A stretch of DNA of 64,000 bases, from assembly GCA_020137815.1 (NCBI GenBank), contig CM035355.1:3268847-3332846 (forward strand), read 5' to 3'. The stretch is from Hormiphora californensis (lineage: Eukaryota > Ctenophora > Tentaculata > Cydippida > Pleurobrachiidae). The first letter of the stretch is position 1. Each line of letters opens with the position of its first letter. Below are positions 1-10,967 of the stretch, in pieces. The notes under the pieces were generated by a model. That model was given only the letters and a program-made list of their open reading frames with translations, had not been told where the DNA came from and ran no database searches. The position numbers and the translations under genes were made by a program.

Positions 1-88
1 CACACACACATTTACACAGTACTACTAGATACAGGTCAACTCATTCAAATGTCTATTGTCTAGATATTTGATACCCCACAATCCTAGA

Positions 89-3016
89 TCAGGGATACCT
101 GATACATATCGCACTTTCAATGTATTCTACTAGCCCGAGTGTTCCTTTACAGGCATAGTCAAATATGAGGGCATCTTGAACTGCTTTGTATTGCCGATTA
201 CACGTGGCAGCGTTTAGGAACTTGGTCACTCCGTCTGTGGTTACCCCGTGTCCTGCAGGAAGATATACTGTCAGGCCAATGCTCTGACTGCTGACAGAAG
301 ATATAGAATTATGCTCTCTTTTCGGAGCGTGTTCGTCTCGGCATTGCGCGTCGCGGGTGCAGGAGCTAGCCCGGGTGAGCGAGCTAACAATAGTGAACTT
401 CCATGCGATATAGTACATCGCGCGCATGTAATTGCACTATTGTTAGCTTGTTCGCCCGGGTTTGGTACAGTCTGCGACGCGCAGTGTTGAGACGAACACG
501 TTCCGAAAATGCAGGATAACTTGTAGAACGAGATGGAGATAGGTTGGAGCTACTCTCACTGAACTAAGTACAAGAGGGTCAGCGATGCCTGGTAGGGTTG
601 GATGGTCTAACAGAGAGAATGATAGGAAAGAGAGATACTCAGTGAGTATTACTCACCCTCGTGTATGTGACCGAAGACGTGGTAGGAAGGTTTCACTCGA
701 GTTTGAACTGCTTTTAGTAGATTAACACACCCCTCATGTGTCCCCCCTCTTGCTAAGTCACCATGCCCTGAAACAGGAATAGTCCAAATAGTGCACATTA
801 TATCTCGGGAAAAAGGAAACTAACTAAATGATGGTAGGCGGTAAATGTTAACCAGATCTGTGAGTTGGATCCATCGCATCCTATTCTCGCTCCGCGAATA
901 ATAGGATCCCGGCCCGTTGGTAGCAAGAACTCACGTGCGCGCGATGTAAAGCACGTTTTCAGCAGTGGGACTATCAAATCGCGCGCGATATACTGTTTTA
1001 GCAGGCATTTTTAGACGACATAGCACTACCAAAACCCCAATTACCGCCTCAATCGGCACTTTGATGTATCGGCGGGTATTTTCCCATACTCACAAGGCCA
1101 TGACGATTCACCCAGTACCCGCAGATTGTCCCAGGACCGAGTAGGAGCTTGCAGCCAGGTCTTTAAAGAATTGCTCATGTTTAGCGTCAATTTTGACCCA
1201 CTATTCCTCAAATGCTGATACTCGCGGGTATTTTCCGTATAACTAGAGACAATTATCTGCCAGGAGCAACAAACGAGATGAAAATCGGTTCAGTAGTTCC
1301 TTGCAGCCAGGTCTTTGAAAAAGTTTGCTCTAAAATCAATAACGCGCCGGAGGCCTAGATGTGAGATCGATCTCGGTCGCTGCGCGACCTCGATCTCACT
1401 CAGGCATCAATGTGGCCAAATCTGTGAGAATTTTGCACGTTTTTGCCCATAACTCAGCCATTTCTTGACCAATTTGCAAAATCTTTGGCTCATTGGAAAG
1501 AGGACATTGAGATCTCTCAAATGAGCACAAGAAAATGAAAATTGGCGTAAATTGCGCGGCGTGGTGGCGAAAACGCGCATTTTGCGCCATGACGCCGCGC
1601 ATTTTGCGCCGATTTTAATTATTTTGGGCTCATTTGAAAGAGCTCAATGTCCTCTTTCCAACGCGCCCAAGATTATGCAAATTGGTCAAGAAATGACTGA
1701 GTTATGGACAAAAACGTGGTTTTGCACGTACGTTTTCTCTCAGATCTGGTTAACATTTACCGCCTACCCTAAATGATTGCATTACTTCATCATACTAGGA
1801 ACTACTAAAACTCTCACAGCCACTGACAGAGCGCACTCTTTTTTAAATAAAATGCACCGTGAGCCACACACTACTAACCAACAGGTGGAGCACACTACTA
1901 ACCAACAGGTGGAGCACTATACTTACCAACAGGTGGAGCATGTGTTAGAAGGATCTCAGTATCATCAGGTATCTTGCTCCACACGTCCTCTAACAACTCC
2001 CCTCTATCCAGATTAAAGGCCCAATTAGCAAACTTGGGCTGCCTGAGGGAGAGGTTTTTTTTAGATTAGGAACTTGATCTATGTGATAATCTTCCACGAT
2101 CGAATCAACCAATAAACGTACCACGGTGATCCGTATATCTTGATGCCCTGAACACTGGTAGAACTATCCTCTAGATAGGTGCAGCAGGCCCTTAACTCCT
2201 CTAGACAGGCCTCTCTGAGCTCAGGGGCTGTAGTATCAGGTGGTAGTGGCCGGGTAGTCCTGATAGCATTAGCATCAAGACCCAGCTCGTGGTTTCCTGG
2301 CAAAGAGAGGGCTGGGAATGAATATTTCTTGATAAACGATTATAGCCATTTTGGGGGTTATTGGGTAACTTAGTGAGATGTGATGTTACTCAACAAGTAC
2401 TGACTACTGGTAGTGAAAATCACAATTACCTGCAATGACAATCTTGTGCTTGTGTGGTAGCGATTCCATAAGGTGTCTAAACTTCTTGAACTCTCCCAGT
2501 GTGCCGGCATTGGTCATATCCCCTGCATGCAACAACACATCCCCGTCAGGAACTGTTATAGACAGGTCTCTACTGTGGGTGTCGGACAAACAGACAAACC
2601 TAAAACAGTATGGGAGTTAGAGGGAAGAAGAGGAGATGTACAGTCGGACCCCGATTTAGTGGCCCCCGATTTAGTGGCACCCCGATTTAGTGGCAGGATT
2701 TTTCCCCCCCCAAGGATGCCACTAAATCGGGGTCCGACTGTAATTGGGAATCAGCTGGAAGAGACCAACTTAGAAAAAGTACAAAGAGGGAATTAGCAGG
2801 CCGGGAGTCAGCAGGGGTTTAGCTGGGAGTATACATTTGTCGAATCTAGAAACACTCCCCCCACGTTTACCTTACATGCCCATCAGGTTTAGGGGTATCT
2901 GCAGAGACTGGTTCCAGAACCTGGTATCCTTTAGATATCATAACTCTCTGTGCCACTTTGTCAGGTGTCTCAGCCCACTCAGGTTTCCATGCACCCCACA
3001 TCTTAGGTTCAGTCAT
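89..3016 (-). CDS. MPPED: MPPED1/MPPED2-type metallophosphoesterase, six exons, 293 aa
   Basis: Exons in transcript order are 3016-2871, 2599-2430, 2296-2122, 2042-1927, 767-657 and 252-89. All introns are GT-AG, and the phases sum to 882 nt, i.e. 293 residues plus TGA; human MPPED2 is about the same length. This is a class III metal-dependent phosphodiesterase of the UPF0046/MPPED family. The full metal-binding set is visible: SDTH (residues ~54-57), HAGD (~73-76), AGNHE (~105-109), LTHAPP, and FGHIHE near the C-terminus. Mammalian MPPED2 has Gly in the position of the first His of that last motif, whereas this protein keeps His, so it looks like the fully catalytic form. The N-terminal DTPKPDGHVRFVC segment matches the family's start of the fold. 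The start is the ATG at 3016. Introns 1, 4 and 5 each carry a small DNA transposon, and the exon 4 donor lies in a tandem repeat. Identity is firm; the physiological substrate is not known from sequence. Confidence 0.93.
319..509. mobile_element. Palindromic MITE in MPPED intron 5
   Basis: Inverted ends start TTTTCGGAGCGTGTTCGTCT on the left and mirror at 490-509. A GC-rich inner inverted segment reads CACTATTGTTAGCT against AGCTAACAATAGTG. There is no ORF. Superfamily not assigned. Confidence 0.7.
833..1768. mobile_element. Mutator-like non-autonomous element with 9-bp target duplication
   Basis: Terminal inverted repeats begin GGTAGGCGGTAAATGTTAAC and are followed inward by CAGATCTG. The element is flanked by perfect direct 9-bp repeats CTAAATGAT (824-832 and 1769-1777). 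Nine-bp duplications with long TIRs are typical of Mutator/MULE elements. No transposase is visible. Inner inverted motifs (CATAACTCAGCCATTTCTTG-like at ~1448 and ~1687) are shared with the element at 11343-11660. It sits in MPPED intron 4. Confidence 0.8.
1867..1938. repeat. 3 x 24-bp tandem repeat spanning the MPPED exon 4 splice donor
   Basis: Each unit in gene orientation is CTCCACCTGTTG followed by a GT-containing segment. The copy next to the exon has GTAAGT; the two intronic copies have GTTAGT. The end of the exon (encoding APPV and the first base of Gly) and the donor were therefore copied together. Confidence 0.85.
2641..2740. mobile_element. 100-bp pogo/Tigger-like MITE, TA target site
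   Basis: Ends CAGTCGGACCCCGATTTA / TAAATCGGGGTCCGACTG are flanked by TA on both sides. Internally there are three direct CCCGATTTAGTGGC-like units. It lies in MPPED intron 1. The same ends bound 41003-41167 and 43232-44045. TA duplication and this TIR style fit Tc1/mariner-pogo elements; it is non-coding. Confidence 0.8.
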
Positions 3017-3226
3017 AACTTGTAAAGCTAAAGAATACAGATAAAATGTGTCAGAAAGTTGGTTCCATTTTGTTTGTTTTTCCCACGGTCAGCGTATTTT
3101 ACACAGAGCGTGGGAAATAATGCTGCGCGTCGCGCCAACATCTCTACAGCTGTAGCAGGGCGCGTCACGCACACTTTTAGTTTTACAGAGGGTTTGTACT
3201 GGGTGACTGGGTGTGTGATTTGGTGC

Positions 3227-4238
3227 TTAGTTAGGGAAAATTAGCTAAATAACCAGCAAATTATCGGCAAAATTTTTAACAAGCTAAATCCTTCACTAAG
3301 TGACCCTAATGGATCCTCTGAATCACCAAAAAAAAGTACCAGCCGATCGGGCTTGCAGAAGGCCCTTATTTCCGGGTGGGCGCGGCACCTGTATTTTCAG
3401 CCTGAGGCAAAAACCATAAGTACCCTTAAAATAGGAGTAGAGATAAAATCGAGGGCACCAAAGTGATCAGCGACCTCGCATTAGTGGGGGTAGGTGCCGG
3501 AATTAAGTCTCTATCTCATCTGGTTAATTAGATAATTGGATAATTAGGTTTGCGTGTGTACCGTTTTTTGGCTATATGGCTATAGCCACTTAGGAATGAT
3601 TTAGAGACTTTTCATTGGTGCCATTTTGTTCAGAAGAAAATTTTAGAGAGGAGTTGTGGAAAAATTTAGGGCCTATCTCTTACCGTTTTGGCGTTATTAG
3701 CCGTCAAACTAGGCCAAATTAGTCGAAATTTCGCGAAAATGTCAAAAATTGAGTTAATTGGCCTAGTTTAACGGCTAATAACGCCAAAACGGTAAGAGAT
3801 AGGCCCTAAATTTTTCCAGAACTCCTCTTTAAAATTTTCTTCTGAACAAAATGGCACCAATGAAAAGTCTCTATACCATTCCTAAGTGGCTATAGCCATA
3901 TAGCCAAAAAACGGTACACGCGCAAACCTAATTATCCAATTATCTAATTAACCAGATGAGATAGAGACTTAATTCCGGCACCTACCCCCACTAATGCGAG
4001 GTCGCTGATCACTTTGGTGCCCTCGATTTTATCTCTACTCCTATTTTAAGGGTACTTATGGTTTTTGCCTCAGGCTGAAAATACAGGTGCCGCGCCCACC
4101 CGGAAATAAGGGCCTTCTGCAAGCCCGATCGGCTGAAACTTTTTTTTGGTGATTCAGAGGATCCATTAGGGTCACTTAGTGAAGGATTTAGCTTGTTAAA
4201 AATTTTGCCACTAATTTCGGCTAATTCTCCCTAACTAA
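3227..4238. mobile_element. 1-kb foldback element upstream of MPPED
   Basis: The two halves (3227-~3735 and ~3745-4238) are near-perfect reverse complements around a short centre; the outermost bases are TTAGTTAGGGA. Both arms include the motif AAGTCTCTATCTCATC seen in other foldbacks of this window. There is no ORF. The inner edge lies about 210 bp upstream of the MPPED ATG, so it may overlap the promoter. The right end abuts the (TAA)n tail of the LINE. Confidence 0.85.
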
Positions 4239-4601
4239 TAATAATAATAATAATAATAGACGTGCTTATATTCCGCCCATATCCTCCAGGGGCAACAGAT
4301 CAAGAGATAACTGCTGCCACTGAAAGACAATCAGAGCGGGATACAAAGCTAGGGAAAAAATTTACTCTATCAAGACCATAATGGAATATAACTGACTTAC
4401 AACGGCTCACATATCGTGGGAAAAAACTGAAGAAAATAACTGACATATAATGATAAACTGTCCAAAAAGAATCCTTGGTAAACAAAATTCACACTGCTTC
4501 ACACTCTGTCCACTCGTGCTTCAAACCCTCAAAAAATGCTTAAAATAAAAACCGATACAACTGTTCCAAACACACTGGAGATAAAAAACTGATACAAGCC
4601 T

Positions 4602-7600
4602 TCAGGAAGTACTTACTCCATAAGCCTCAGTGAAGAGTCGGGTCTTAAGTCTTGTCTTGAAGGAATCAACAGACAGAAGAGATCTGATGTCCAAAGGAAG
4701 TTCGTTCCACAGACTGGGTAGAAATACAGAAGGTCGCCTTCTCCTCAATTTAGAATTAGCGTTGACACTTGAGAGTTTCGGGTACTGGAGCCTGAACTCA
4801 TCCGGAACAGCATTGGCTCTGGTAAAACGCAAGCTATCCACACCCTCACACGCTGGCACTTTGTCGGTTAGATAATCTGGAGCAGTTCGATGAACGACCT
4901 TATAAGCTGTAAGACATGCCTTGAACACAATCCTCTGTTCAATAGGAAGGACATGCATTTCCTTCAGGTAGGGAGCATAATCATCTTGATGTCCGTGTAG
5001 ACCATAGACGAACCGAACACAAGAGTTGAGTGTTTTCTGTAGGCTGTTGATGTGTTTCTTCGGGAGTCCACAATACAGTATGTTACAGTAGTCCAACCTC
5101 GAAATAACTAACTGTTTGACAAGGAGGATCTTCATAGACTGGTCCAAACATCGATTGATCTGCCAAAGGTTCCTCAGGATCATACCACACTGTCTCTTGA
5201 CACTGTTAACCTGTCGTTCCATAGTGAGTTGGCTGTCAAGGTAGACGCCAAGGGTTTTACCTGTAGTTCCTTTAAAATCTACTGGAAAGATTTCCGTGCC
5301 TCCAAAAACAATTGAGGGTTCATAGGCTAGCTTCTCTAGAGCTCCACTCTTTCCAAGTAACAATAGCTCCGTTTTGGCCTCATTACACCTCAGCCAGTGC
5401 TTCACCATCCAATCCTTCACCTCCTTCAAACAATCCTCAGCATTACCTTTCACTGCTAGCCATCCTTCATCATCATGAGGAACCAGACTCATATATAACT
5501 GTGAGTCATCAGCATATAGTTTTATCCTCAGCCCATACTGTTCAACAAGGTCTTGGAGTTCCTCCACATACAGTAGGAACAAGACAGGTCCCAACAGAGA
5601 ACCCTGTGGGACACCACATACTAGCTTGACAATTCCAGAGAGTTTTCCTCGAACGTTAACTCTGTAGCTTCTGCTTCCAAGGTAGCTCTCAAACCAATTG
5701 AGCGCTGCTCCACAGATTCCAAACCGACTATTCAACACTTGGACCAGCTTGATGTGGTCAACGGTGTCGAATGCAGCACTCATGTCCAGTAAAAGAAGTG
5801 CCATGACATTTCCTCTATCCATTTCCTCAAGTAGATCCTCAAACATACCGGTTAACAAGGTTTCACAACTATGGCCAACCCTATATCCTGATTGGTTCTT
5901 GTTCAGTAGGCTGTTATCCTCCAGGTAGCAGGTCAATTGATCCAATACTACCTTCTCGAGAACCTTCGAGATAAACAGCAGGTTTGACACTGGTCGGTAG
6001 TTCTGCAGACTGTCACGGTCACCTTGAGTATTCTTTATCGTAGGAAACACTAGGGCTTGCTGGAACGCCTCTGGAACAGTCGAACTCCTAATAGATCCAT
6101 TAACCAGCGTAGTAATCCACGGGGCGAATTCACGAATACATCCCTTCACCAACCAAGTGGGGATGATATCCAGATCACATGTCTTGTCCGGCATATCCTT
6201 GATGAGGCCCTTGATATATTCCACCGACACCTCCTCAAACTGAGCAAGCTTGCATTCCGGATCAGTCCTCACAGCCTCTCCATCCTCCAGATCACTTTGT
6301 TCCTCAAACACTGATGTACGGATCTTATCCACTTTACTACTGAAAAATTCCGCGAAGTCCTCTGCTAGCTTTCCATCATTACCAGATTCCGGTAGGATAC
6401 TCTCAGCTTTGCCCAGGAGGCGGTTAACCTTCCGTTGCAAACCTTTAGGATCACCTTTTGACTCCTCTAGATTTTTCTTGTTGAAACCAATCCTCGCGTC
6501 CTTGTCCACTTTTCCAAACTGTCTCTTCAAGTCATTCAACTGGGCTTTCCGTATCGGAGTCTTGTTCTTCCGCCAAGCCCTCTCAGCACGTCTGCGTAGT
6601 TTCAGCACGTCTTTGACACTTTCATCTTCTCTCCACGGCCTTAACTTCTTCCCTCTTCGTCTTTTCTTGAGTTCAACAGATTTCTCCACAAGGTTGCCAA
6701 GAGTCCTCTCATAGATCTGGAAGTTTTCCTCGGGTGATTCAGCTACAAGAAGATCCTCCAGTCCAAGGTTCCGCAATGCTTTCCTGAACAGTTCAGGATC
6801 CACAGATTTAAAGTCTCTGTACATGTCAATTTGTTGCTTGCTTCGAAAATCCACATCCTCAGTTTTAGTGACCAGTTCACTCAGAACCATATAATGGTCT
6901 GATTCAGTACCATCCTTCAGTATTTCCACAGATCGAAACTTCGTTTTGATATCACTCCGACAGATCACCAGATCAAGCGTTCCACCTCTGGTGTGGGTCG
7001 GTTGACATGGAGTGAGTTGCTCCAGCCCAAAAGAATCAAGGAGCTTTAGGAACTTCTCTGCATAAAAGTCAGAGAGGTCTTGTACTTGGAAATTGAAATC
7101 ACCCATCAAGACGGGGGACCCAGTCCGCAGGTTAACATCAGCTAAGTAGTCCACAAATTCCTCAAGAAACGAAGCAGCAGTAAACCGTGCCTTTCCAGTG
7201 TAAGGAGGACGATAGATATTACACAATCGAACCATACCTTCACCCGCTCCAATAAGTACTTCCTGTACTTGGAAAGACTTGAATGTTTTCCTTGTCGGAG
7301 ATAATCTCACTCTGACCCCATTTCTGTACAAAACCCCAATTCCTCCTCCTGATCTTTCCGCTCTGGGAGAAGAATAAATGTCCCATCCATACTCTCTTAT
7401 TTCCTGAACTTTTGCTGTGTCTGAGTTCTTGAGATAGGTTTCTTGAACCAGACAGATGTCACACTGATTATCCTCCAGGTGATCCAAAACTCCAGCTGTC
7501 TTGTTCATTAGCGAATGGACATTTAGCGTACCAATCCGCCATACCTTTTCATTTTCAGATCCTCCCATGCCCTCGTCATGTACAGGTTTTTTTGCTCCTT

Positions 7601-7658
7601 GGTTACTCCAGTAGTCGTCTCCATCAACCTTCCTCTGGCATTGACATAGAATGGACAC
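4602..7658 (-). CDS. LINE ORF2: endonuclease and reverse transcriptase, 1018 aa
   Basis: The N-terminal third is an APE-type endonuclease: TLNVHSL near residue 45, LVQETYL, MGDFNFQV and ESDHYMVL carry the Asn, Glu, Asp/Asn and Ser-Asp-His catalytic positions. The reverse transcriptase follows at roughly residues 480-760 with NYRPVSNL, LLLDMSAAFDTVDH, GVPQGSLLGPVLF and the catalytic YADDSQLY. The C-terminal region ends with the SLWNELPLDIRS block common to CR1/L2 proteins. The product nicks target DNA and reverse transcribes the element RNA. No internal stop or frameshift is present. The first Met overlaps ORF1 by about 136 bp; the true start could lie further in, near the endonuclease. Confidence 0.93.
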   Translation of the reverse strand: MSILCQCQRKVDGDDYWSNQGAKKPVHDEGMGGSENEKVWRIGTLNVHSLMNKTAGVLDHLEDNQCDICLVQETYLKNSDTAKVQEIREYGWDIYSSPRAERSGGGIGVLYRNGVRVRLSPTRKTFKSFQVQEVLIGAGEGMVRLCNIYRPPYTGKARFTAASFLEEFVDYLADVNLRTGSPVLMGDFNFQVQDLSDFYAEKFLKLLDSFGLEQLTPCQPTHTRGGTLDLVICRSDIKTKFRSVEILKDGTESDHYMVLSELVTKTEDVDFRSKQQIDMYRDFKSVDPELFRKALRNLGLEDLLVAESPEENFQIYERTLGNLVEKSVELKKRRRGKKLRPWREDESVKDVLKLRRRAERAWRKNKTPIRKAQLNDLKRQFGKVDKDARIGFNKKNLEESKGDPKGLQRKVNRLLGKAESILPESGNDGKLAEDFAEFFSSKVDKIRTSVFEEQSDLEDGEAVRTDPECKLAQFEEVSVEYIKGLIKDMPDKTCDLDIIPTWLVKGCIREFAPWITTLVNGSIRSSTVPEAFQQALVFPTIKNTQGDRDSLQNYRPVSNLLFISKVLEKVVLDQLTCYLEDNSLLNKNQSGYRVGHSCETLLTGMFEDLLEEMDRGNVMALLLLDMSAAFDTVDHIKLVQVLNSRFGICGAALNWFESYLGSRSYRVNVRGKLSGIVKLVCGVPQGSLLGPVLFLLYVEELQDLVEQYGLRIKLYADDSQLYMSLVPHDDEGWLAVKGNAEDCLKEVKDWMVKHWLRCNEAKTELLLLGKSGALEKLAYEPSIVFGGTEIFPVDFKGTTGKTLGVYLDSQLTMERQVNSVKRQCGMILRNLWQINRCLDQSMKILLVKQLVISRLDYCNILYCGLPKKHINSLQKTLNSCVRFVYGLHGHQDDYAPYLKEMHVLPIEQRIVFKACLTAYKVVHRTAPDYLTDKVPACEGVDSLRFTRANAVPDEFRLQYPKLSSVNANSKLRRRRPSVFLPSLWNELPLDIRSLLSVDSFKTRLKTRLFTEAYGVSTS

Positions 7659-8800
7659 AGATTGCTGGACGCTGGGTGAGATTTGGCGAACTTCTTATCC
7701 TCTCTACTTCCACCTACATCACAATTGACACACTTCATTTTTCCTCCATCGTTGCTCTTCCTGGCTTGGCACTGACGGGTATCATGGTCACCCGAGCAAA
7801 ATGCACAGACTGGGCTCTTGTCCCTATTGGGACAATACACTGATCCAGCTACATGACCGTACCTCTGGCAGTGAAAACACTGTGTCACATAGAACCTGTT
7901 TCTTACAGCGTGCTGCTTGAGCTTGAGGTAAATCCTGTCATTGTTGTTGGAGATTGCCTTGCGAACTTCAGGAGGTACTTGGATGACTGCATATTTCCCA
8001 GCCTGGTTTACATGAACAATCTTGATGGTATGGCCAGATTCATGAAGTTGTTTCACAGTCTCATTCTTCTCACTCAGAAGTGCCCCCATCAGTGCTTCCT
8101 TGTTCAGTAGGTCTGTATCAAGGTCATTGATCATCAGACGAGGATCCTTCTTCTTCTCTTTTTCGACGACTGATGTAACATCCAAGAATGGAGATAAAGC
8201 TTTCTCCGCTTCTTTCATGTCATCATCAGTGGCAAAGTACAGCTGCGTGTGCTTCTTGTTAACAGAGGTATCAAGAACAGGGATGTTCCTCAATGCCGTT
8301 TCAACCTGTGGCTTCAGCAAGTTAGCCCATTTCTTCTCACATATCGGAGTCTCACTGTCTCCTTTATCCTTGATATTGACATACCGTTTGACAGGTGTCG
8401 AGGGTGGTGATTTCTGTATTTCCAGGTGCTCCGGTCTCTTCTTGGCAACAGTGGGCGCAAGAATCTCATTTACTAATCCAGGTAGTGTGTCGAGGAGGTC
8501 CTGTCTCAGCTTCATGAAGCTATCTTTCAGGTCATCAGACGTCATAGATACCGTCGACAGTTCAGACTCAGATGATGAGGTGCTACATCTGGATTCCGCG
8601 GGGAGAAACTCATAACACATCAGTAAAACTTTCCACATAACATCCTTGTTAATTTGACTCGGGGCTTCAGCTTTTCCTTCCTTCATGTGTTTCATAACAG
8701 TCATTCCAGTGCACTTTTCAAAGGTTGTATCAGACAACTTACGTGCAAATTCCTCTTTGTAATCGTTTGATCGGCCATAATGGGTTGCCACTCCCGACAT
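7523..8800 (-). CDS. LINE ORF1: gag-like protein with CCHC knuckles, 425 aa
   Basis: Nucleic-acid-binding partner of ORF2. The C-terminal part carries Cys/His knuckles: CFHCQRYGHVAGSVYC and CAFCSGDHDTRQC, then MKCVNC. The N-terminal half is charged and Ser-rich, with a segment resembling the PRE_C2HC-type domain before the knuckles (KKDPRLMINDLDTDLL). This differs from the coiled-coil/RRM ORF1 type seen at 61996-63015, so two LINE lineages are present. Start chosen at the first Met of the open frame. Confidence 0.88.
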   Translation of the reverse strand: MSGVATHYGRSNDYKEEFARKLSDTTFEKCTGMTVMKHMKEGKAEAPSQINKDVMWKVLLMCYEFLPAESRCSTSSSESELSTVSMTSDDLKDSFMKLRQDLLDTLPGLVNEILAPTVAKKRPEHLEIQKSPPSTPVKRYVNIKDKGDSETPICEKKWANLLKPQVETALRNIPVLDTSVNKKHTQLYFATDDDMKEAEKALSPFLDVTSVVEKEKKKDPRLMINDLDTDLLNKEALMGALLSEKNETVKQLHESGHTIKIVHVNQAGKYAVIQVPPEVRKAISNNNDRIYLKLKQHAVRNRFYVTQCFHCQRYGHVAGSVYCPNRDKSPVCAFCSGDHDTRQCQARKSNDGGKMKCVNCDVGGSREDKKFAKSHPASSNLCPFYVNARGRLMETTTGVTKEQKNLYMTRAWEDLKMKRYGGLVR

Positions 8801-9027
8801 CCTGTCCTGTAAATAGAGGGGCGAGGAGCCGCTCCACCAAGGTTTGGCGGCTTGGCTTTAGCCCAACGAGGTCTTCCAAGGTCCGCTTAATATAGAGAGA
8901 GACAGAAACCAGAATATTCTTGTCTTGTCTTTGGAGGGGATTAAGCAGATGCTTAGAAGATTAGCGAGGGGCAGTTAAACGGAACCTCAAATTAATTTGT
9001 TTAAAGTAGTGTTGAAAAGTTTGAAAC

Positions 9028-9655
9028 TAGCTACAGGAAGTTGAAGTTGACTATCGCTGCCTTGTTCAAACCTCTCTCACAGTGCCTATCGGAGTGTTCA
9101 TGAGTTAAGAACGGGAAGTAATTTTGATATCTCCTTCTGGTGATCAAAGTTAAGCCAACTTTCACCGCAAATATCCCAAGTACAGTCATGGAGTTACCAC
9201 AATTCTGATCAGGGTACAATGTCCTTCCATACACGGTGTCCTAGTAGTAATCTATTTTAGCATCTTTTGTCGGTCTAACTTGCTTGTGAGTTGTGAAGTT
9301 TCTATGAAACAAGATAGGAACATGAGGTCAGAGCTGTTGTTCTAGAGGCCCTTTGTTCCTGTAGACAAAGAACAGTTACCTGTCCATTTGTCCTATTCTT
9401 GTCCAATTGTCTAAAGGGACCGCCGTGTCTCGAGTCTTTGTGCCAAAACTTCAACTCATGTTTCGCCTCTTCTTTTTTCTTCTATGTCACATTGGGTGGG
9501 CGAGTCTGAAGTACTCGCCCTCTCGGTCACTATTTTCTGTCAGAAGCACCTCTCCGTGCTTCTTCATTAAATTTTTTTCTCCCCGTATCTTAGTTGATAA
9601 CCCATTAGGGCCCAATTATATTCTTACTGTTTTACTAGTGTTGTACGAACCAAGG
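9028..9655. other. Intergenic stretch between LINE 5' end and secreted-protein gene
   Basis: No ORF with coding character or repeat pair was recognised. It probably contains the promoter and 5' untranslated region of the plus-strand gene starting at 9656. Confidence 0.4.
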
Positions 9656-10967
9656 ATGAAATGTTTGGTTTTCCTTGTCCTCTTTACACTGTCCCAATCA
9701 ATTGGTGAGTATCTAGGTCCAGATCAATTTCTAATAAGTGTGCCATGATGCGCTAGATAATTTGAATGGGGTTCCCCCGAGCGACCTCTTTATATTATGC
9801 TAGAGCAAGAGCTGTCAGACCGCCCTCACCCCTCTAGATTGGCAAAAGGTAGTCCCGTTAACCTACTACCCTCTAACTGATGATGGGGAGTTTAGTTTTA
9901 AAACTAGCTCCCTTACTTCCTCAAGTGCTGTCTACACTGTCCTCTATGCTGGAAACGATCATAGTTTCAGTATTGAGATCAACAAGCTGACCACCAAACC
10001 CTATATGTACATCTACGGGTGTGGCACTCAATCTTTGTCCCCTGTTCCATCCCTAACGGGGATCAAGACTTGGGTGGTAAATGTTGGGAAGAAGGTGCTG
10101 ACAGTACAGATTGAAGGAGTGGAGGTGATTTCTGTATCATCCGACTGTGTGGCTTCATATAATTTCACCGAATTCTTGGTGCATCCTGTATATGATACTG
10201 TCATATCTGAAATCTACGACAATGAAACAGGTTATTATTATTAGCTTTATTTTTGGTAGTATCCACCGTTACTTTCTGATCGCCGAAGCGTGATCCAAGA
10301 CTGGCGCCAAGCCACATCGTGTTCCTAAATAAATCAAGTTCTAATCATAAACCATTCAGAATTGGCCATTATTTTTAGTTTGGGTTCCAGTTCTGGATAG
10401 GTTGGTGACTATAGAGGAAGGGAAACAACTACTAGTTCAGTCATCCACACAAAAAAATGAACGCAAGTACATGACCCTTACACACTACAGGTATGAAATG
10501 ATGAATCTACTGATATATGGGGGGGGGGGGTCTACTGATATTGTCATGTCTCTGGTTCCTGATAAGATACAGAAATTGTTTTGGTAAAGACTTTTCCAAC
10601 GCAACGAAGAACAAGCCCTGTTTTAAACCATTACCAAAATTTTCACAGGGGATCGAGATTTGTTGGCCACATAATTCTATACTTTGGTAACACAATTCTT
10701 TACTGGATAAGTTACTGTACCTCAAACTACGCCATCCTCCCCATCGACCCCACACTTAATACTGATGATAATGTGTGGGGCTTTTACAAGAGCGACACAG
10801 CCCTACATATTAGTGTCAATGGTCAAACTGTCCTGGAGTACACGTTTAGTCTCAGTAGCTACAGTTATTGTACTAGCACTTGGAAGGATCATGTAGACAC
10901 TGCCGTATTTTCTGGGAATACAGGGGTCTCTAAATACTACGCTTTGGTGCCCTGGACAGGTAACTAA
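9656..10967 (+). CDS. Predicted secreted protein with two related modules, unrecognised family
   Basis: Four exons join in phase: 9656-9704, 9838-10230, 10379-10490 and 10649-10967 (873 nt, 290 aa, TAA). Exon 1 encodes almost only a signal peptide (MKCLVFLVLFTLSQSI, ending in a phase-1 junction). The two halves look like diverged repeats: each has an aromatic beta-rich stretch, a W-x-V/F lead-in, a V-x-V/I-x-G core and a single Cys about 20 residues later. Cysteines are few and there is no transmembrane segment. The fold vaguely recalls the farnesoic-acid-methyltransferase-like (Methyltransf_FA) beta domain, which is only a guess. The last exon could also splice at the donor after 10959 (G|GTAACT) instead of stopping. 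Exon 2's donor GTTATT is weak, but phase agreement supports it. Confidence 0.7.

Larger units (their letters stand above)
4226..9027 (-). mobile_element. CR1/L2-like LINE with two open ORFs
   Basis: On the minus strand, ORF1 (7523-8800) precedes and overlaps ORF2 (4602-7658). The 3' untranslated region (4240-4601) ends in a TAA/TTA microsatellite (4236-4259), as usual for CR1/L2 elements. The 5' end is not certain: a 42-bp segment at 8986-9027 is identical to 63062-63103 upstream of another ORF1-type gene, suggesting the leader reaches at least there. No clear target duplication was found. Both frames are open, so this copy looks young. Confidence 0.85.
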
